Of a stretch of 64,000 nt of DNA, positions 16,604 to 26,633 are shown one piece after another; position 1 is the first letter of the stretch; each line of letters begins with the position of its first letter. This stretch comes from Bacteroidia bacterium (lineage in GTDB: Bacteria; Bacteroidota; Bacteroidia; Cytophagales; Cyclobacteriaceae): contig JAUIAO010000017.1 in the NCBI GenBank assembly GCA_030425425.1, positions 1-64,000 of the forward strand, in the 5' to 3' direction. A program made the position numbers and the translations under genes. The notes under the pieces are model-generated. The model saw only the letters and a list, made by a program, of their open reading frames with translations, did not search any database and was not told where the DNA came from.

Positions 16604-17456
16604 ATTTAAAGATGATCGTTCGCTGATCCATACCGTATCCGGTCCATATACCAAGAACAGGTAGATTGCCAGATACATTACCTGGAATATCATTCCCTGA
16701 GCTTCCAAATGGGTTGCCTACAAGATACAATTCTTGCTCAAGCGCTCTCCAAAACTCAAAGCTTTCTCGGTCCAGCGTACAAAACTTCACGTTTATAGTA
16801 TCTCCTCTTTGAAAGAGGATTTCATCTCCAAGCTCCAGAAAGTCATCTGGTTGTTGCAGTACTGGGTATTCGTATTGCTGTCCATTAAACACTCGATCGA
16901 TGATCGTAGATTGATAGGCCGGAAAGAACTTCTCCGACTCATTTCGTACCCTAACGAAATTTCTATAAAAATTCTCTTCATCCGAATCATCAGAAAAACT
17001 GATCCAAAGTTTTGCTAACTGATCATTTTCGGGATCAGTCTCTAACCAAACACTGTCTAATGGCACATGCTTTGGAATAGTAGTACTGGATTGATAAACT
17101 CCCTCTCCACTGGTCACTTCTATATGATAGGTCTTTCCCGCTTCCCCTCTTATGTCTGTTCCCCGGTAGTAAAAAGGTGGATATACCTCACTATTTCGAA
17201 ACAGAGTCAGTATTTCACTTTCTTCCCCATCGGAGATTTCTACTTTGGCAGTGGTAAGCACCAATTCCTGAAGACTGGCCGAATCCACTGGCTCGAAATA
17301 TCCCGAGCTATAAGTCAGGTAAACAATTGGATAATTTCCCTCCTCGATATACCCATCCACTACAACTTTTGGTGGCTCGTTAAAGTCAGATTCATCGAAG
17401 GTAGAACAACCAGTCAATAGCAACCCAAGAAAAGCAATTTTAGAAATGCACTTCAT
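16602..17456 (-). CDS. DUF4249 lipoprotein, TonB-receptor partner
   Basis: 284 residues. Lipoprotein signal peptide with lipobox LLTGCS (Cys ~17), then the DUF4249 beginning PPKVVVDGYIEEGNYPIVYL. DUF4249 proteins are encoded with TonB-dependent receptors in Bacteroidota and are thought to sit at the outer membrane. The start overlaps the receptor's 3' end by 17 nt, so translation is coupled. Substrate unknown. Confidence 0.9.
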   Translation of the reverse strand: MKCISKIAFLGLLLTGCSTFDESDFNEPPKVVVDGYIEEGNYPIVYLTYSSGYFEPVDSASLQELVLTTAKVEISDGEESEILTLFRNSEVYPPFYYRGTDIRGEAGKTYHIEVTSGEGVYQSSTTIPKHVPLDSVWLETDPENDQLAKLWISFSDDSDEENFYRNFVRVRNESEKFFPAYQSTIIDRVFNGQQYEYPVLQQPDDFLELGDEILFQRGDTINVKFCTLDRESFEFWRALEQELYLVGNPFGSSGNDIPGNVSGNLPVLGIWTGYGMDQRTIIFK

Positions 17457-19764
17457 AAGACACAGATGGTAATATTGGGAATAGGGAAACCTGGTTTAAA
17501 TTGATATCCAATGAATAATCAGTAACACTGCCCTGCACATCGAAGTAAATAAAATATGGATTATCACGATTGTAAAGATTGTAAATCGAAAAAACCCATT
17601 TCGAACGCGGATGATTTTTGGGGTGCAGAGTTGCGGATAAATCCACTCGATGGTATATCGGCATTCGCAAGGCGTTTCTTTGTGTGTATTGGCTCACTAC
17701 TCTTTCTCCTATCAGGTATTTTGATTTTGGTAGTGTGAGGGTGGTACCAGATGCCAGTTTGAACATTCCTGCAAAAACCCAATTTCCCAGCTCTGTTTTT
17801 AGGGTAAGATTCAAATCATGGGTTCGATCATATTTGGCTGGAAAAGGCAATCCATCATTTAGTTCTTCAAAAACCCTCATCGTCTTACTCAGTGTATAGT
17901 TAACATTCCAGGAAAACTTTTCCTTCTCCTTAGACGCTTTTAACTCTAACCCATATGCATATCCCCTTCCAAAAATCAGGTCATCATCAAGGTTTGGACT
18001 ATCCGAATAGCCTGCAATTACCCCATTTTTCCATTCCATTTGGTTTTGCATTTTTTTACCAAAAAGTGCCAAGGAAAAATTCTCTAAATACCGCTTAGTA
18101 ATCTGTGACCAGGTAATGGCCAGCTGATCAGAAAGCTGTGGCCGAACTACTGATGTAGATGGTATCCAAAGATCGCTTGGTAATGAAACCGAACTAAGTG
18201 GGGATAAATGGATGTACTGATAGTTTCGATCATAGCTGAGTTTCAGTGAATTCTCAGGATTGAGGAGATAACTTAGCCGAAGCCTTGGCTCCCATCCCCA
18301 ATAACTTTCTACAATCTGAGCAGAGTTGTAAACCACCGAATCTTTGATTTCAGAATTTTGGTCCTGAGCATAACGGGTAAAAGGTCCGAACTGAAGAAAT
18401 CCACTCAGACGCAATCCTATCCCAATTTTGAATTGCTCATTGATTTGGATCCAATCATCTCCAAAAATCGCCCATTCTCCAGTGGGCATAGTGGAAGATT
18501 CCTGAAGCACAAACTCGGCCCGACCAGTAAGCACGTCCACTTCATTAGGGATAAACCATCTTTGGTTCCACTCCAAGCCAAACACCAAATCCTGACTTGG
18601 TAATGATTTTGCATAAATCAGGCCGGTTTTCCAATTGCTAATGGAAGAATTGAGGTGCATCTCATAGCTACTGATATTCGCAGAGAATCGCTGATTGTAA
18701 GCACCAAGGTTGGAATAGGTCTCTAAAAGACTATTTGAATTGAACTGATGTATCCAGCTAAATCCTAAATTCATGGTTTTCCAATTCAGGTCATTAGAGA
18801 AGGTCCGTGAACTCTGATAATGACTTTTATCCATCCCGGTAAAAAAGGTCAACGATATATTATTCTTTTCATTTGGTTGCCAATAGATCTTGCCAATAAA
18901 ATCTGAAAACTTGTAGTCAGTACTTTGCCGGATGCGGCTGTCAGATTCAAAGAAGCTTTGAGTGATCAAATCGAGATATGAACGTCTATACGCAGCCTGA
19001 ATACCCAATTTATTCTCGATAATGGGAGTATTGAGATAAGCATCAACAGCTAACAAGCCAATTCCGGCTCCTCCGGAAAACTTTACTAAATCTGGATCGG
19101 CGGTGCGAATATCCAATACCGAAGACAGCCTTCCCCCATACTCTGCCGGATATCCCGATTTGATGAAAGTGGCCCGATCAATGGCTCGTGGATTAAACAT
19201 AGAAAAAAAACCAAGTAAATGATTTGGATTGTAGAGCTCCATCCTATCCAGTGTAATGGCGTTTTGATCGATCCCTCCTCCACGCACAAAATATCCATTG
19301 TTTCCTTCTGTGCCAGTAGAAACTCCGGTATGTAATTGAACAAATTTTATAGGATCAGCCACGCCCATGAGTAAGGGTACTTCTGAGATCGAATTCAGAC
19401 TAAACACGACTTGATCCGTTGGGTTTTGAAGAATCTGGTCCTGTTGATAATCTATTACTACTTCCTGTAGTTGGTTCACATTTCTAATCAATTGGAGTGC
19501 TAAAGCGTCTTGATCAAAGTCCAGAGTATCTGTAAGATCGAAATAACCTACATGACTTACTTTTACAATGAGTCCACGTTTACCATTTATTTGAACTTGT
19601 CCCTCACTATTGGTGATCCAAAATCCACCGTGCTCGCCGACTATTGTAGCAGCCTCAAGTGGTATTTGATTTTCCCCAAGAATGGTAAGTTCTACACGGT
19701 TTTGTGCTAAAGCAGCTGTAACAGCTAAAAATAAAACAAGTGATATGGCCAGCAGTTTGGGCAT
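17440..19764 (-). CDS. TonB-dependent receptor with N-terminal carboxypeptidase-like domain
   Basis: About 774 residues from the chosen ATG. A signal peptide (ends ALAQ) precedes a carboxypeptidase-regulatory-like Ig fold (residues ~20-100), a plug domain (FVQLHTGVSTGTEGNNGYFV, GFFSMFNPRAI) and a 22-strand barrel. The longer reading frame from 19818 adds 18 non-signal-like residues and runs through a promoter box, so ATG 19764 is chosen. No FecI/FecR regulator or SusD is adjacent, so it is not a classical polysaccharide locus. Imports an unknown substrate with the DUF4249 partner. Confidence 0.92.
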   Translation of the reverse strand: MPKLLAISLVLFLAVTAALAQNRVELTILGENQIPLEAATIVGEHGGFWITNSEGQVQINGKRGLIVKVSHVGYFDLTDTLDFDQDALALQLIRNVNQLQEVVIDYQQDQILQNPTDQVVFSLNSISEVPLLMGVADPIKFVQLHTGVSTGTEGNNGYFVRGGGIDQNAITLDRMELYNPNHLLGFFSMFNPRAIDRATFIKSGYPAEYGGRLSSVLDIRTADPDLVKFSGGAGIGLLAVDAYLNTPIIENKLGIQAAYRRSYLDLITQSFFESDSRIRQSTDYKFSDFIGKIYWQPNEKNNISLTFFTGMDKSHYQSSRTFSNDLNWKTMNLGFSWIHQFNSNSLLETYSNLGAYNQRFSANISSYEMHLNSSISNWKTGLIYAKSLPSQDLVFGLEWNQRWFIPNEVDVLTGRAEFVLQESSTMPTGEWAIFGDDWIQINEQFKIGIGLRLSGFLQFGPFTRYAQDQNSEIKDSVVYNSAQIVESYWGWEPRLRLSYLLNPENSLKLSYDRNYQYIHLSPLSSVSLPSDLWIPSTSVVRPQLSDQLAITWSQITKRYLENFSLALFGKKMQNQMEWKNGVIAGYSDSPNLDDDLIFGRGYAYGLELKASKEKEKFSWNVNYTLSKTMRVFEELNDGLPFPAKYDRTHDLNLTLKTELGNWVFAGMFKLASGTTLTLPKSKYLIGERVVSQYTQRNALRMPIYHRVDLSATLHPKNHPRSKWVFSIYNLYNRDNPYFIYFDVQGSVTDYSLDINLNQVSLFPILPSVSYEVHF

Positions 19765-19768
19765 GAAG

Positions 19769-19776
19769 CAAACATA
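19769..19776 (-). promoter_or_regulatory. -7 promoter box of the TonB-receptor operon
   Basis: TATGTTTG on the minus strand matches TAnnTTTG and ends four bases (CTTC) before the ATG at 19764. It argues for that start and for a leaderless transcript. Confidence 0.45.
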
Positions 19777-19854
19777 GCCGAATCGCTGAAAACAGCGATC
19801 AGATTTTCTCCAACTCAATCAGAAAATACCTTTTAAAGACTATTTTTGAGTGTA

Positions 19855-20220
19855 TTATGCTTGGCGCAAAATCTTCTCCATTTTCCTCCCTTTTGCCAAT
19901 TCATCTACCAATTTATCCAGATATCTTGTCTTTCGAGTCAAAGGTGTTTCTATTTCCTCAATCCGATAACCACAGATGACTCCCTTTATTAGTTCAGCAT
20001 TTGGATTCAATTGTGCCCGTTCGAAAAATGTCTGAAACGTGACCTTTTCTTCAATCAATTTATCAATATCACTTGATTGAAAACCTGTAAGCCACTCAAT
20101 GACTGTTAATAGCTCTTCCTCTGTCCTACCTTTCTTTTCCACTTTTGTGACATAATGCGGATATACCGAGCTAAAAGTCATTTCGGCTATTTTTCGATCG
20201 TGTTCTGGTGTCGTTCCCAT
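19855..20220 (-). CDS. DUF2200 protein
   Basis: 121 residues, full length for DUF2200 (PF09966). Family features are the opening [18 protein letters not shown] and VIEWLTGF, and the cluster [31 protein letters not shown] near the C-terminus. Soluble, no signal. Cellular role unknown. Stands alone between the TonB receptor and nspC. Confidence 0.85.
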   Translation of the reverse strand: MGTTPEHDRKIAEMTFSSVYPHYVTKVEKKGRTEEELLTVIEWLTGFQSSDIDKLIEEKVTFQTFFERAQLNPNAELIKGVICGYRIEEIETPLTRKTRYLDKLVDELAKGRKMEKILRQA

Positions 20221-20449
20221 TAGGAATTTGGGGTTAGTATATCTTTATAAAGATAAATGGTTTTAGTGAAAATCAGTTTTTAAGTCGTATTGTTAAAAAC
20301 TCATTGTAGCTCTTCGATTGTTTTACCAAATTATTACGATTTGCATTCATTTACGGCGCTACAAACAGCAAATAGTTTATTTCCACCAAAGCCAGATATT
20401 TCTGCCGCTTATTATATCCAAAGATTATTCTCCTTTTTAACTTTCCCAC

Positions 20450-21589
20450 ATGAATAATAACATCCCTTCTCCCTCATTCATCCTTGACGAAAAGCTTCTT
20501 CGCCAAAATCTGGATACCATACAGCGTGTGGCTAAAAGCGCCGAAGTAGAAATCATCCTTGCATTCAAAGGGTTTGCGATGTGGAGTGCCTTCCCTATTG
20601 TACGGGAATATATAAATGGTGCAACTGCCAGCTCACTTTATGAATCTCAACTATGTGTGGATGAGATGAAAACATTGGCACATACTTATGCTGCAGCCTA
20701 TCACCCGGCAGAGTTTGAAGGTATTATAAAAAATAGTAAGCATATAGTTTTCAATTCACTGAAGCAATTCCAGACTTACTACCCCGAAACCCAAAAGGCA
20801 GACCACAAGGTCTCTTGCGGATTGCGAGTGAACCCGGAATGGAGTGATGTAGAAACCGAACTGTATAACCCAAGTTCTCCTAAATCTCGACTGGGAATAC
20901 TTCATGAGAAATTACCGGAAAAACTCCCGGAAGGAGTGGAAGGTTTTCATTTCCATGTGCTATGCGAATCCAATTCTTATGCTCTGGAAAATGTTTTGGT
21001 GGCATTCGAAGAAAAATATGCCAAGTATATTCCTCAGCTCAAATGGATCAATATGGGTGGGGGTCATCTGATGACAAGAAAAGATTATGATACGGAACAT
21101 TTGATCAAAATCCTGAAAGAGTTTAAAGCCAAACACAACATACATATCATTTTAGAACCAGGAAGCGCATTTGCCTGGGAAACCGGTGACCTGAATGCTC
21201 AGGTATTGGACATCATCGATGGTAGAGAGCTAAAAACTGCTATGCTAGACGTCTCTTTTACAGCACACATGCCTGATACACTTGAGATGCCTTATCGCCC
21301 AAAAGTCACTGGAGCAAAAGATCCGGACGAAACTAGTAATCCTGATCACGTTTTCAGACTTGGAGGAGTAAGCTGTCTTGCAGGTGATTATATGGAAGAA
21401 TATGATTTTGGTAAAAAATTGGAAATCGGTGATAATATTGTTTTCAAAGATATGATTCACTACACCATGGTAAAAACCACCATGTTTAACGGGGTGCAAC
21501 ATCCTGCTATCGGAATCAAAAGAATGGATGGCACGGTGCACATTATTCGCGAATTTACCTATGAAGATTATAAAAGAAGGTTATCATGA
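20450..21589 (+). CDS. nspC: Carboxynorspermidine decarboxylase
   Basis: 379 residues, fold-III PLP enzyme of the alanine-racemase/ornithine-decarboxylase superfamily. It removes CO2 from carboxynorspermidine or carboxyspermidine to give norspermidine or spermidine. The PLP lysine is in ILAFKGFAMW (residue ~43); WINMGGGHLM holds the glycine-rich phosphate loop, LEPGSAFAW follows, and CLAGDYMEEY carries the active-site Cys of the neighbouring subunit. The partner carboxynorspermidine dehydrogenase gene is not in the window. Single gene. Confidence 0.93.
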   Translation: MNNNIPSPSFILDEKLLRQNLDTIQRVAKSAEVEIILAFKGFAMWSAFPIVREYINGATASSLYESQLCVDEMKTLAHTYAAAYHPAEFEGIIKNSKHIVFNSLKQFQTYYPETQKADHKVSCGLRVNPEWSDVETELYNPSSPKSRLGILHEKLPEKLPEGVEGFHFHVLCESNSYALENVLVAFEEKYAKYIPQLKWINMGGGHLMTRKDYDTEHLIKILKEFKAKHNIHIILEPGSAFAWETGDLNAQVLDIIDGRELKTAMLDVSFTAHMPDTLEMPYRPKVTGAKDPDETSNPDHVFRLGGVSCLAGDYMEEYDFGKKLEIGDNIVFKDMIHYTMVKTTMFNGVQHPAIGIKRMDGTVHIIREFTYEDYKRRLS

Positions 21590-21812
21590 CAATATTCGTC
21601 TAAATCGATGAAATTATAAGTAATACAAAGATCTGAGACACAAAGAGTTTATACTTCATATTATCATTTCAACACCAATATCACAGGAAATCGAGTATGA
21701 TTTAAAGAAATAAGTAAATTAATTCACAAATAAATATTAAGGAAGACATAACATTAGTAAATTCAGATTCAAGTTATTATCTGTTAATATTATGTCAAAC
21801 TTGATTTGTGTT

Positions 21813-22391
21813 ATGAAAAACTATTTACTTGCCTTATTACTCGTATTTTATTCAAGCTATCTGTTTTCCCAAAGGACCTTTGAAATCACCGACGTACGTG
21901 ATGATCAGGTCTATACAGCCATCGAATTTGAGATTCCCCTTGAAGGTGGAGTTTCAATAAAAAAGGCCTTCCTTGCTGAAAATATGAATTACAAAACTGA
22001 AGATTCTTTCTGCTATAAAAATGTCCCGGCATATTGTGAAAAATATGGCAGGTTATACACTGAAAAATCTGCATTAGAAGCATGTCCTGATGGTTGGAGA
22101 CTGGCAACAAGAGACGAATGGTTTTACCTAATATCTACATATGGAGGGATCAATGAGGCAGGAAAAGAACTACAAGTTGGAGGAAAGTCAGGTTTTAACT
22201 TACTGCTCGCAGGGTTTGGATATTCTGGAGGGAAGTTTACCAAAATCGGTCAGGAAGGGGTTTATTGGGATATCCCAGATGTTGGCGAACCTCCACATGG
22301 TGTGATGGTGGTAGATCGTGATCAAACACACGTACACTATGGTGGTCATGAAAACAAATATTCCAATAGTGTACGTTGTATTAGAGAATAA
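21813..22391 (+). CDS. Secreted FISUMP-domain protein
   Basis: About 192 residues from ATG 21813 (an upstream ATG at 21792 would add 7 residues before the signal peptide). Signal peptide ends at LFSQ. The C-terminal two thirds carry the Fibrobacter succinogenes major paralogous domain pattern: CPDGWRLATRDEWFYLISTYGG, GFNLLLAGFGYSGGKF and the final SVRCIRE. Such proteins are surface or secreted with unknown role. Ends in its own terminator. Confidence 0.82.
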   Translation: MKNYLLALLLVFYSSYLFSQRTFEITDVRDDQVYTAIEFEIPLEGGVSIKKAFLAENMNYKTEDSFCYKNVPAYCEKYGRLYTEKSALEACPDGWRLATRDEWFYLISTYGGINEAGKELQVGGKSGFNLLLAGFGYSGGKFTKIGQEGVYWDIPDVGEPPHGVMVVDRDQTHVHYGGHENKYSNSVRCIRE

Positions 22392-22399
22392 TGATTAAT

Positions 22400-22423
22400 A
22401 GGCCACGAGATGTGGCCTTTTTT
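22400..22423 (+). terminator. Terminator of the FISUMP gene
   Basis: AGGCCAC (22400-22406) pairs with GTGGCCT (22412-22418), loop GAGAT, followed by T6, 9 nt after the stop codon. Confidence 0.88.
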
Positions 22424-22466
22424 GATTTCAACCAATATTTTTGCGGTCAGTTAAGTAAAACACTCA

Positions 22467-23339
22467 ATGACCAGGCAGCGGATACTATTCATCGTTAACC
22501 CCATTTCCGGCGGAAAACCCGGAAGATTCAAAGAGGAGATTCTTAAATCTACTCTCAATATTGAATTGTTTAACTATAAAGTCTATTATACCAAATCAGC
22601 TGGCGATGGTTATGATCGAGTAAAGAAAAAGCTAGATAAGTATGACGGTTTTATTGCTGTAGGTGGAGACGGTACAGTCAATGAAGTATTCAAAGCAATC
22701 ATAGGTACAGACAAATGGTTCTCTGTGATTCCTAATGGCTCTGGAAATGGTCTGGCAAGAACTCTGCAAGTACCGATGGACCTAACTAAGGCTATTAAAA
22801 AACTAAACAGTGCGACAATCAAAAGTATTGACTATGCCCTGATCAATGGTGAACCTTTCATCAATGTGGCGGGTGTTGGTTTTGATGCTAAAATTGCCAG
22901 CAAATTCAAGAAAAGTACTAAACGAGGTTTTCGTACCTATGCAGAAATCACATTGAATGAGTTTAAAAAAATGAAATCAAGAAGAGTGAAGATTTCATTC
23001 GATGACAAAACTTATAATAAGCGCATATTGATGGCGAGTTTTGCCAATTCTACACAGTTTGGGAACAATGCCCATATCGCGCCGAATGCTAAGCTTAATG
23101 ATGGAAAACTCCGAATAGTGACTTTTAAAAAGTTTCATTGGTTTTCTATTCCATATTTGGCCTGGTTGCTATTTAATAGAGCAATAGATCAGTCTAGTTT
23201 TTATCAAGAATTTGTAGTAAAGAAAGCCACAATCAGAACAAAAAAGAAAATCCACCTTCATATCGATGGGGAAGCCTGTGGCAAAGTGAAGAAAATAGAT
23301 TTGGAGGTAGTGCCAGGTGGAGTGAAGGTGATGGCATAA
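22467..23339 (+). CDS. Diacylglycerol/sphingosine-kinase family lipid kinase
   Basis: 290 residues, YegS/DgkB-like. Domain signatures: NPISGGKPG at residues 10-18, the ATP site VGGDGTVNEVF near residue 70, and IPNGSGNGLAR near residue 92. It phosphorylates a lipid alcohol at the cytoplasmic face of the membrane; whether the substrate is diacylglycerol, undecaprenol or a sphingoid base cannot be told. Convergent with the GH1 gene. Confidence 0.92.
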   Translation: MTRQRILFIVNPISGGKPGRFKEEILKSTLNIELFNYKVYYTKSAGDGYDRVKKKLDKYDGFIAVGGDGTVNEVFKAIIGTDKWFSVIPNGSGNGLARTLQVPMDLTKAIKKLNSATIKSIDYALINGEPFINVAGVGFDAKIASKFKKSTKRGFRTYAEITLNEFKKMKSRRVKISFDDKTYNKRILMASFANSTQFGNNAHIAPNAKLNDGKLRIVTFKKFHWFSIPYLAWLLFNRAIDQSSFYQEFVVKKATIRTKKKIHLHIDGEACGKVKKIDLEVVPGGVKVMA

Positions 23340-23426
23340 AATGTAGGGTGTGGGATGTCTGGTAAGGGATGTTTTAATATCTGGTCAACACCAATTCATC
23401 AAGCATCTGACATCAGGCAGCCAATA

Positions 23427-24749
23427 TTACTTCTTCATCAAATACTCACGAATCATCTTACGGCTGATCTTTTTCTTCTTACAAATCTCTGCATAGAATT
23501 TTCCACTCTCTCTAAGAGTTCTTTCCTGAGTTTCATAATTATTGTGATACAAACCAAAACGAGGAGTAACTCCTTCCTGCCATTCAAAATTATCCATGGT
23601 AGACCAGTGATAATATCGCTGTATTTCAATTCCTTTTTTAATGGCCTTATTGAGAAATCTTAAATGATTATAAATGAATTTAGCCCTCTTGGTATCTTTC
23701 GCGTCGCTGATACCATTTTCAGTGATCCAGATAGGAATTTTGTACATTCTGTAAACCACTTTGGCGATCCTATATAACCCTTTCGGATAGATCTCCCAGC
23801 CAAGATCATTTACAGCCTTTCCCTTTTTTACATGTAGTTCGTTAAACAATGTACCAGGCTTATAAACTCCTTTTACCAGATCTCTGGAGTAGTAATTAAT
23901 CCCGATGAAATCTGCGTAATTTTTTCGAGGAAACTGTCTATTATAAAACCGCAATGGAAATGTAAACCTCCCTCTGGTCATGGCTTCAAGGTACATCCAC
24001 TGGAAAAGATGACTACTTATATAAGCCGCAAATCTGGTCAGATGGCGTTTATCAAACAGATCAAATATTCTCAGATGATGTGCCACACCTACATGTATCT
24101 CTTCTTTAGGTTGTCCCTTTGATTCCAACTGTTCATGAATTTGATCATATGCTTTCAGGTGGGCTTTGGCAAAATGATTAGCGCCCTTGAGGTAATACCG
24201 AATATTCCCTTGATATCCCGGGGGCCAGCGACCTTCGAAATACCCAAAAAACAGATAGACATTTGGTTCATTGATCGTCACCCAATCCGTGACTAAGTCT
24301 CCCAGCTGATCTATTACATACCTTACATAGTTCAAATACCGATTGACACATTTTGGATTGACCCAACCTCCATCATCTTCCATCCATAGTGGATTAGAAA
24401 AATGCCAAAGAGTAACCAACGGACGAATACCGCTCTTCAACAACAACTTAATTTCCTTCCGATAAATAGCTATTCCCTCAGCACTAAATTTCCCTTCTTC
24501 AGGCTCTATCCTACTCCATTCCAGTCCCATTCGGTAGGTTTCTGTGTTGATTTTCTTTAGTAGCTTGACGTCAGATTTAATGTGATTGATATGATCACAG
24601 GCCACTTTGCAATGTGATCCATCCTGAATTTTGCCCTGCTCACTCCAGCGATACCAATTGTGTTGTTGTTGACCACCTTCGATGTGGGTGGCTGCTGTGG
24701 CAGAACCCATCAGCAGATCTTCAGGTAATTTGAATGATTTGTATGCCAT
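23427..24749 (-). CDS. Glycoside hydrolase family 1 (beta-glucosidase-like)
   Basis: 440 residues, complete (beta/alpha)8 GH1 enzyme without signal peptide, hence cytoplasmic. Acid/base Glu is in VTINEPNVY and the nucleophile Glu in IWITENGI; the N-terminal FKLPEDLLMGSATAATHIEG and C-terminal DNFEWQEGVTPRFGLY are classic. It cleaves beta-glucosides or galactosides; specificity cannot be assigned. No transporter or regulator sits beside it. Confidence 0.94.
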   Translation of the reverse strand: MAYKSFKLPEDLLMGSATAATHIEGGQQQHNWYRWSEQGKIQDGSHCKVACDHINHIKSDVKLLKKINTETYRMGLEWSRIEPEEGKFSAEGIAIYRKEIKLLLKSGIRPLVTLWHFSNPLWMEDDGGWVNPKCVNRYLNYVRYVIDQLGDLVTDWVTINEPNVYLFFGYFEGRWPPGYQGNIRYYLKGANHFAKAHLKAYDQIHEQLESKGQPKEEIHVGVAHHLRIFDLFDKRHLTRFAAYISSHLFQWMYLEAMTRGRFTFPLRFYNRQFPRKNYADFIGINYYSRDLVKGVYKPGTLFNELHVKKGKAVNDLGWEIYPKGLYRIAKVVYRMYKIPIWITENGISDAKDTKRAKFIYNHLRFLNKAIKKGIEIQRYYHWSTMDNFEWQEGVTPRFGLYHNNYETQERTLRESGKFYAEICKKKKISRKMIREYLMKK

Positions 24750-24807
24750 TATGAATGGACAGCAAAGTACAAAAGGGAAATCAATTGTATGTTAAGCCAG
24801 AGTTAAA

Positions 24808-26604
24808 TCAAAACCCATAAAACAAAGGAATCAGCAAGGTGGCAAGGGCCCAAAAAAGTAAATTGAGCCAGACTCCAATTCTGAAAAAATCTTTGAACTT
24901 ATATCGTCCAGCGCTGTAGACCATCGTATTAGTCTGGTAACCTATGGGAGTCATAAAACTGGCCGACGCAGCGATCATCACCGCAATTAAAAATGGATAC
25001 GGACTCAGATCCAACTTATCAGAAACCGTAATAGCAATTGGAGCGAGTAGTGCTGCTGCTGCATTATTACTCATTATTTCAGTTAAAAGTGAAGTAATGA
25101 TGTAAAGCGCAGATAAAATGGCCACTGGTCCAAACTTACCCAGTTCATTGATGAAAAAACCTGAAATCATATCAGCAAGCCCACTGGTCTGCATTGCCAC
25201 TCCAAGACTCAATGCTCCGGCAAGTAAAAAAATGATCTTCCACTCTATGGACTCATAGACTTCTCTCATATTAATCGTTCCTGACAGCACCAATATCACC
25301 GCACCTAAAATGGTCGCAATGGCAATTGGAAGGATATTGAATGTGGCAAGGGCAACAACCCCAGTAATTACAGCAAAAACCGTCAGGAACTTCTTCCGAT
25401 TGAAATCAATGATACCTTCTTCAGACAAAACAATGAATGGGCTACGCTGCCTCATTTCCTCACGCTTGAGGTTTTGAACCCTGTGGGATTTGATTTCTGT
25501 GAGTATTACATCACCGGCATTCAGTTCTACCGAATGAAGATTTTCATGCATTACTTCTTCCCGGTGCAAAATCGCCAAAGGTATGGCTCTAAACCTGCGT
25601 CTAAAGTCCATCTCCCTAAGGCTCTTACCTATAAATTCAGAACCGGAAGTGATAATCAACTCCAGCATTGTCGTGTCTCCATCCTGGATTTCATTTTCAC
25701 CCATTCGGATGGCTTCCTTGTTGAAGTTTACCTTCATTCTGTCCTTTAATGCTTTGATTTTATCTACATCACACTGAAGTTTGAGCACATCGCCACTTTC
25801 AATTCTAAAATCCCCTGCTGGTAAATTATAACCTTGGCCATTTCTCCGTATTTCGATTATATCAATTTCCAGTTCTTTTGCCAGCATCGAATCCATTATT
25901 CGCTGACCTACAAATTCTGAATCCTCCAATACTTCTATCTCCGTTAAATAATCACGAATAGAGAATTTTTTATTCAGGTCTGATTCTAAATCTTGATCAG
26001 GTAGTAGTTTTTTGCCAAAGAAATATATGTAAATGGACCCAACGACCAATAGCACCAGCCCAATCGGCGCACTGAGAAAGAGTGGGAAAGCCTCAATTCC
26101 ATTCTTTTCAGCTATTCCACTAACCAAGACATTGGTAGAGGTACCAATCAAAGTACACATCCCACCAAAAATAGAAGCATAAGAAAGTGGTATCAATAGC
26201 TTGGAGGCGCTGATTCCAGAAAGCTTGGCTATACTGATCATTACCGGAATGAACATAGCCACAATTGGTGTATTATTCACAAATGCAGAGACGAGCCCAA
26301 TGAACACCATCATAATGAGGATACCCATATTAAAATTTCTTTTGAATATGGGGCCAAGATAGGGTCCTATCCGTTGCAAAGAACCTGTTTTCAGCAAAGC
26401 ATAACTAAGCACAAACATGAATGCCACGGTAATAGTAGCTGGATTGCTGAATCCAGCTAATCCTTGTTCTGCAGAAATAACACCAGATACGGTCAAGGAA
26501 ACCATGATCAAAATAGCCACAAGATCGGTAGACAACCATTCTGTGGCAAACAGGATAACTGCAAGAACAATTACAATAAGTACTATAACGGCATCTACTC
26601 CCAT
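24808..26604 (-). CDS. SLC13-family permease with two TrkA-C domains
   Basis: About 598 residues. Hydrophobic helices fill residues 1-195 and 390-598; between them lie two RCK_C/TrkA-C modules (around 205-290 and 295-385, with DFRIESGDVLKLQCDVD and SVELNAGDVILTEI). The duplicated SNNAAAALLAPIA and NNTPIVAMFIPV motifs match DASS/ArsB-type transporters. Likely a sodium-coupled anion or dicarboxylate transporter. The ATG at 26604 is preferred over a GTG two codons upstream. Follows the HMG-CoA-lyase-like gene by about 30 nt. Confidence 0.9.
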   Translation of the reverse strand: MGVDAVIVLIVIVLAVILFATEWLSTDLVAILIMVSLTVSGVISAEQGLAGFSNPATITVAFMFVLSYALLKTGSLQRIGPYLGPIFKRNFNMGILIMMVFIGLVSAFVNNTPIVAMFIPVMISIAKLSGISASKLLIPLSYASIFGGMCTLIGTSTNVLVSGIAEKNGIEAFPLFLSAPIGLVLLVVGSIYIYFFGKKLLPDQDLESDLNKKFSIRDYLTEIEVLEDSEFVGQRIMDSMLAKELEIDIIEIRRNGQGYNLPAGDFRIESGDVLKLQCDVDKIKALKDRMKVNFNKEAIRMGENEIQDGDTTMLELIITSGSEFIGKSLREMDFRRRFRAIPLAILHREEVMHENLHSVELNAGDVILTEIKSHRVQNLKREEMRQRSPFIVLSEEGIIDFNRKKFLTVFAVITGVVALATFNILPIAIATILGAVILVLSGTINMREVYESIEWKIIFLLAGALSLGVAMQTSGLADMISGFFINELGKFGPVAILSALYIITSLLTEIMSNNAAAALLAPIAITVSDKLDLSPYPFLIAVMIAASASFMTPIGYQTNTMVYSAGRYKFKDFFRIGVWLNLLFWALATLLIPLFYGF

Positions 26605-26633
26605 AATCACTATCTGGCGGAAATCGCGTGAAG

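Noticed and set aside
19765-19818. Longer N-terminus of the TonB receptor
   Set aside because: The signal peptide starts at the internal ATG and a promoter box lies between the two starts.
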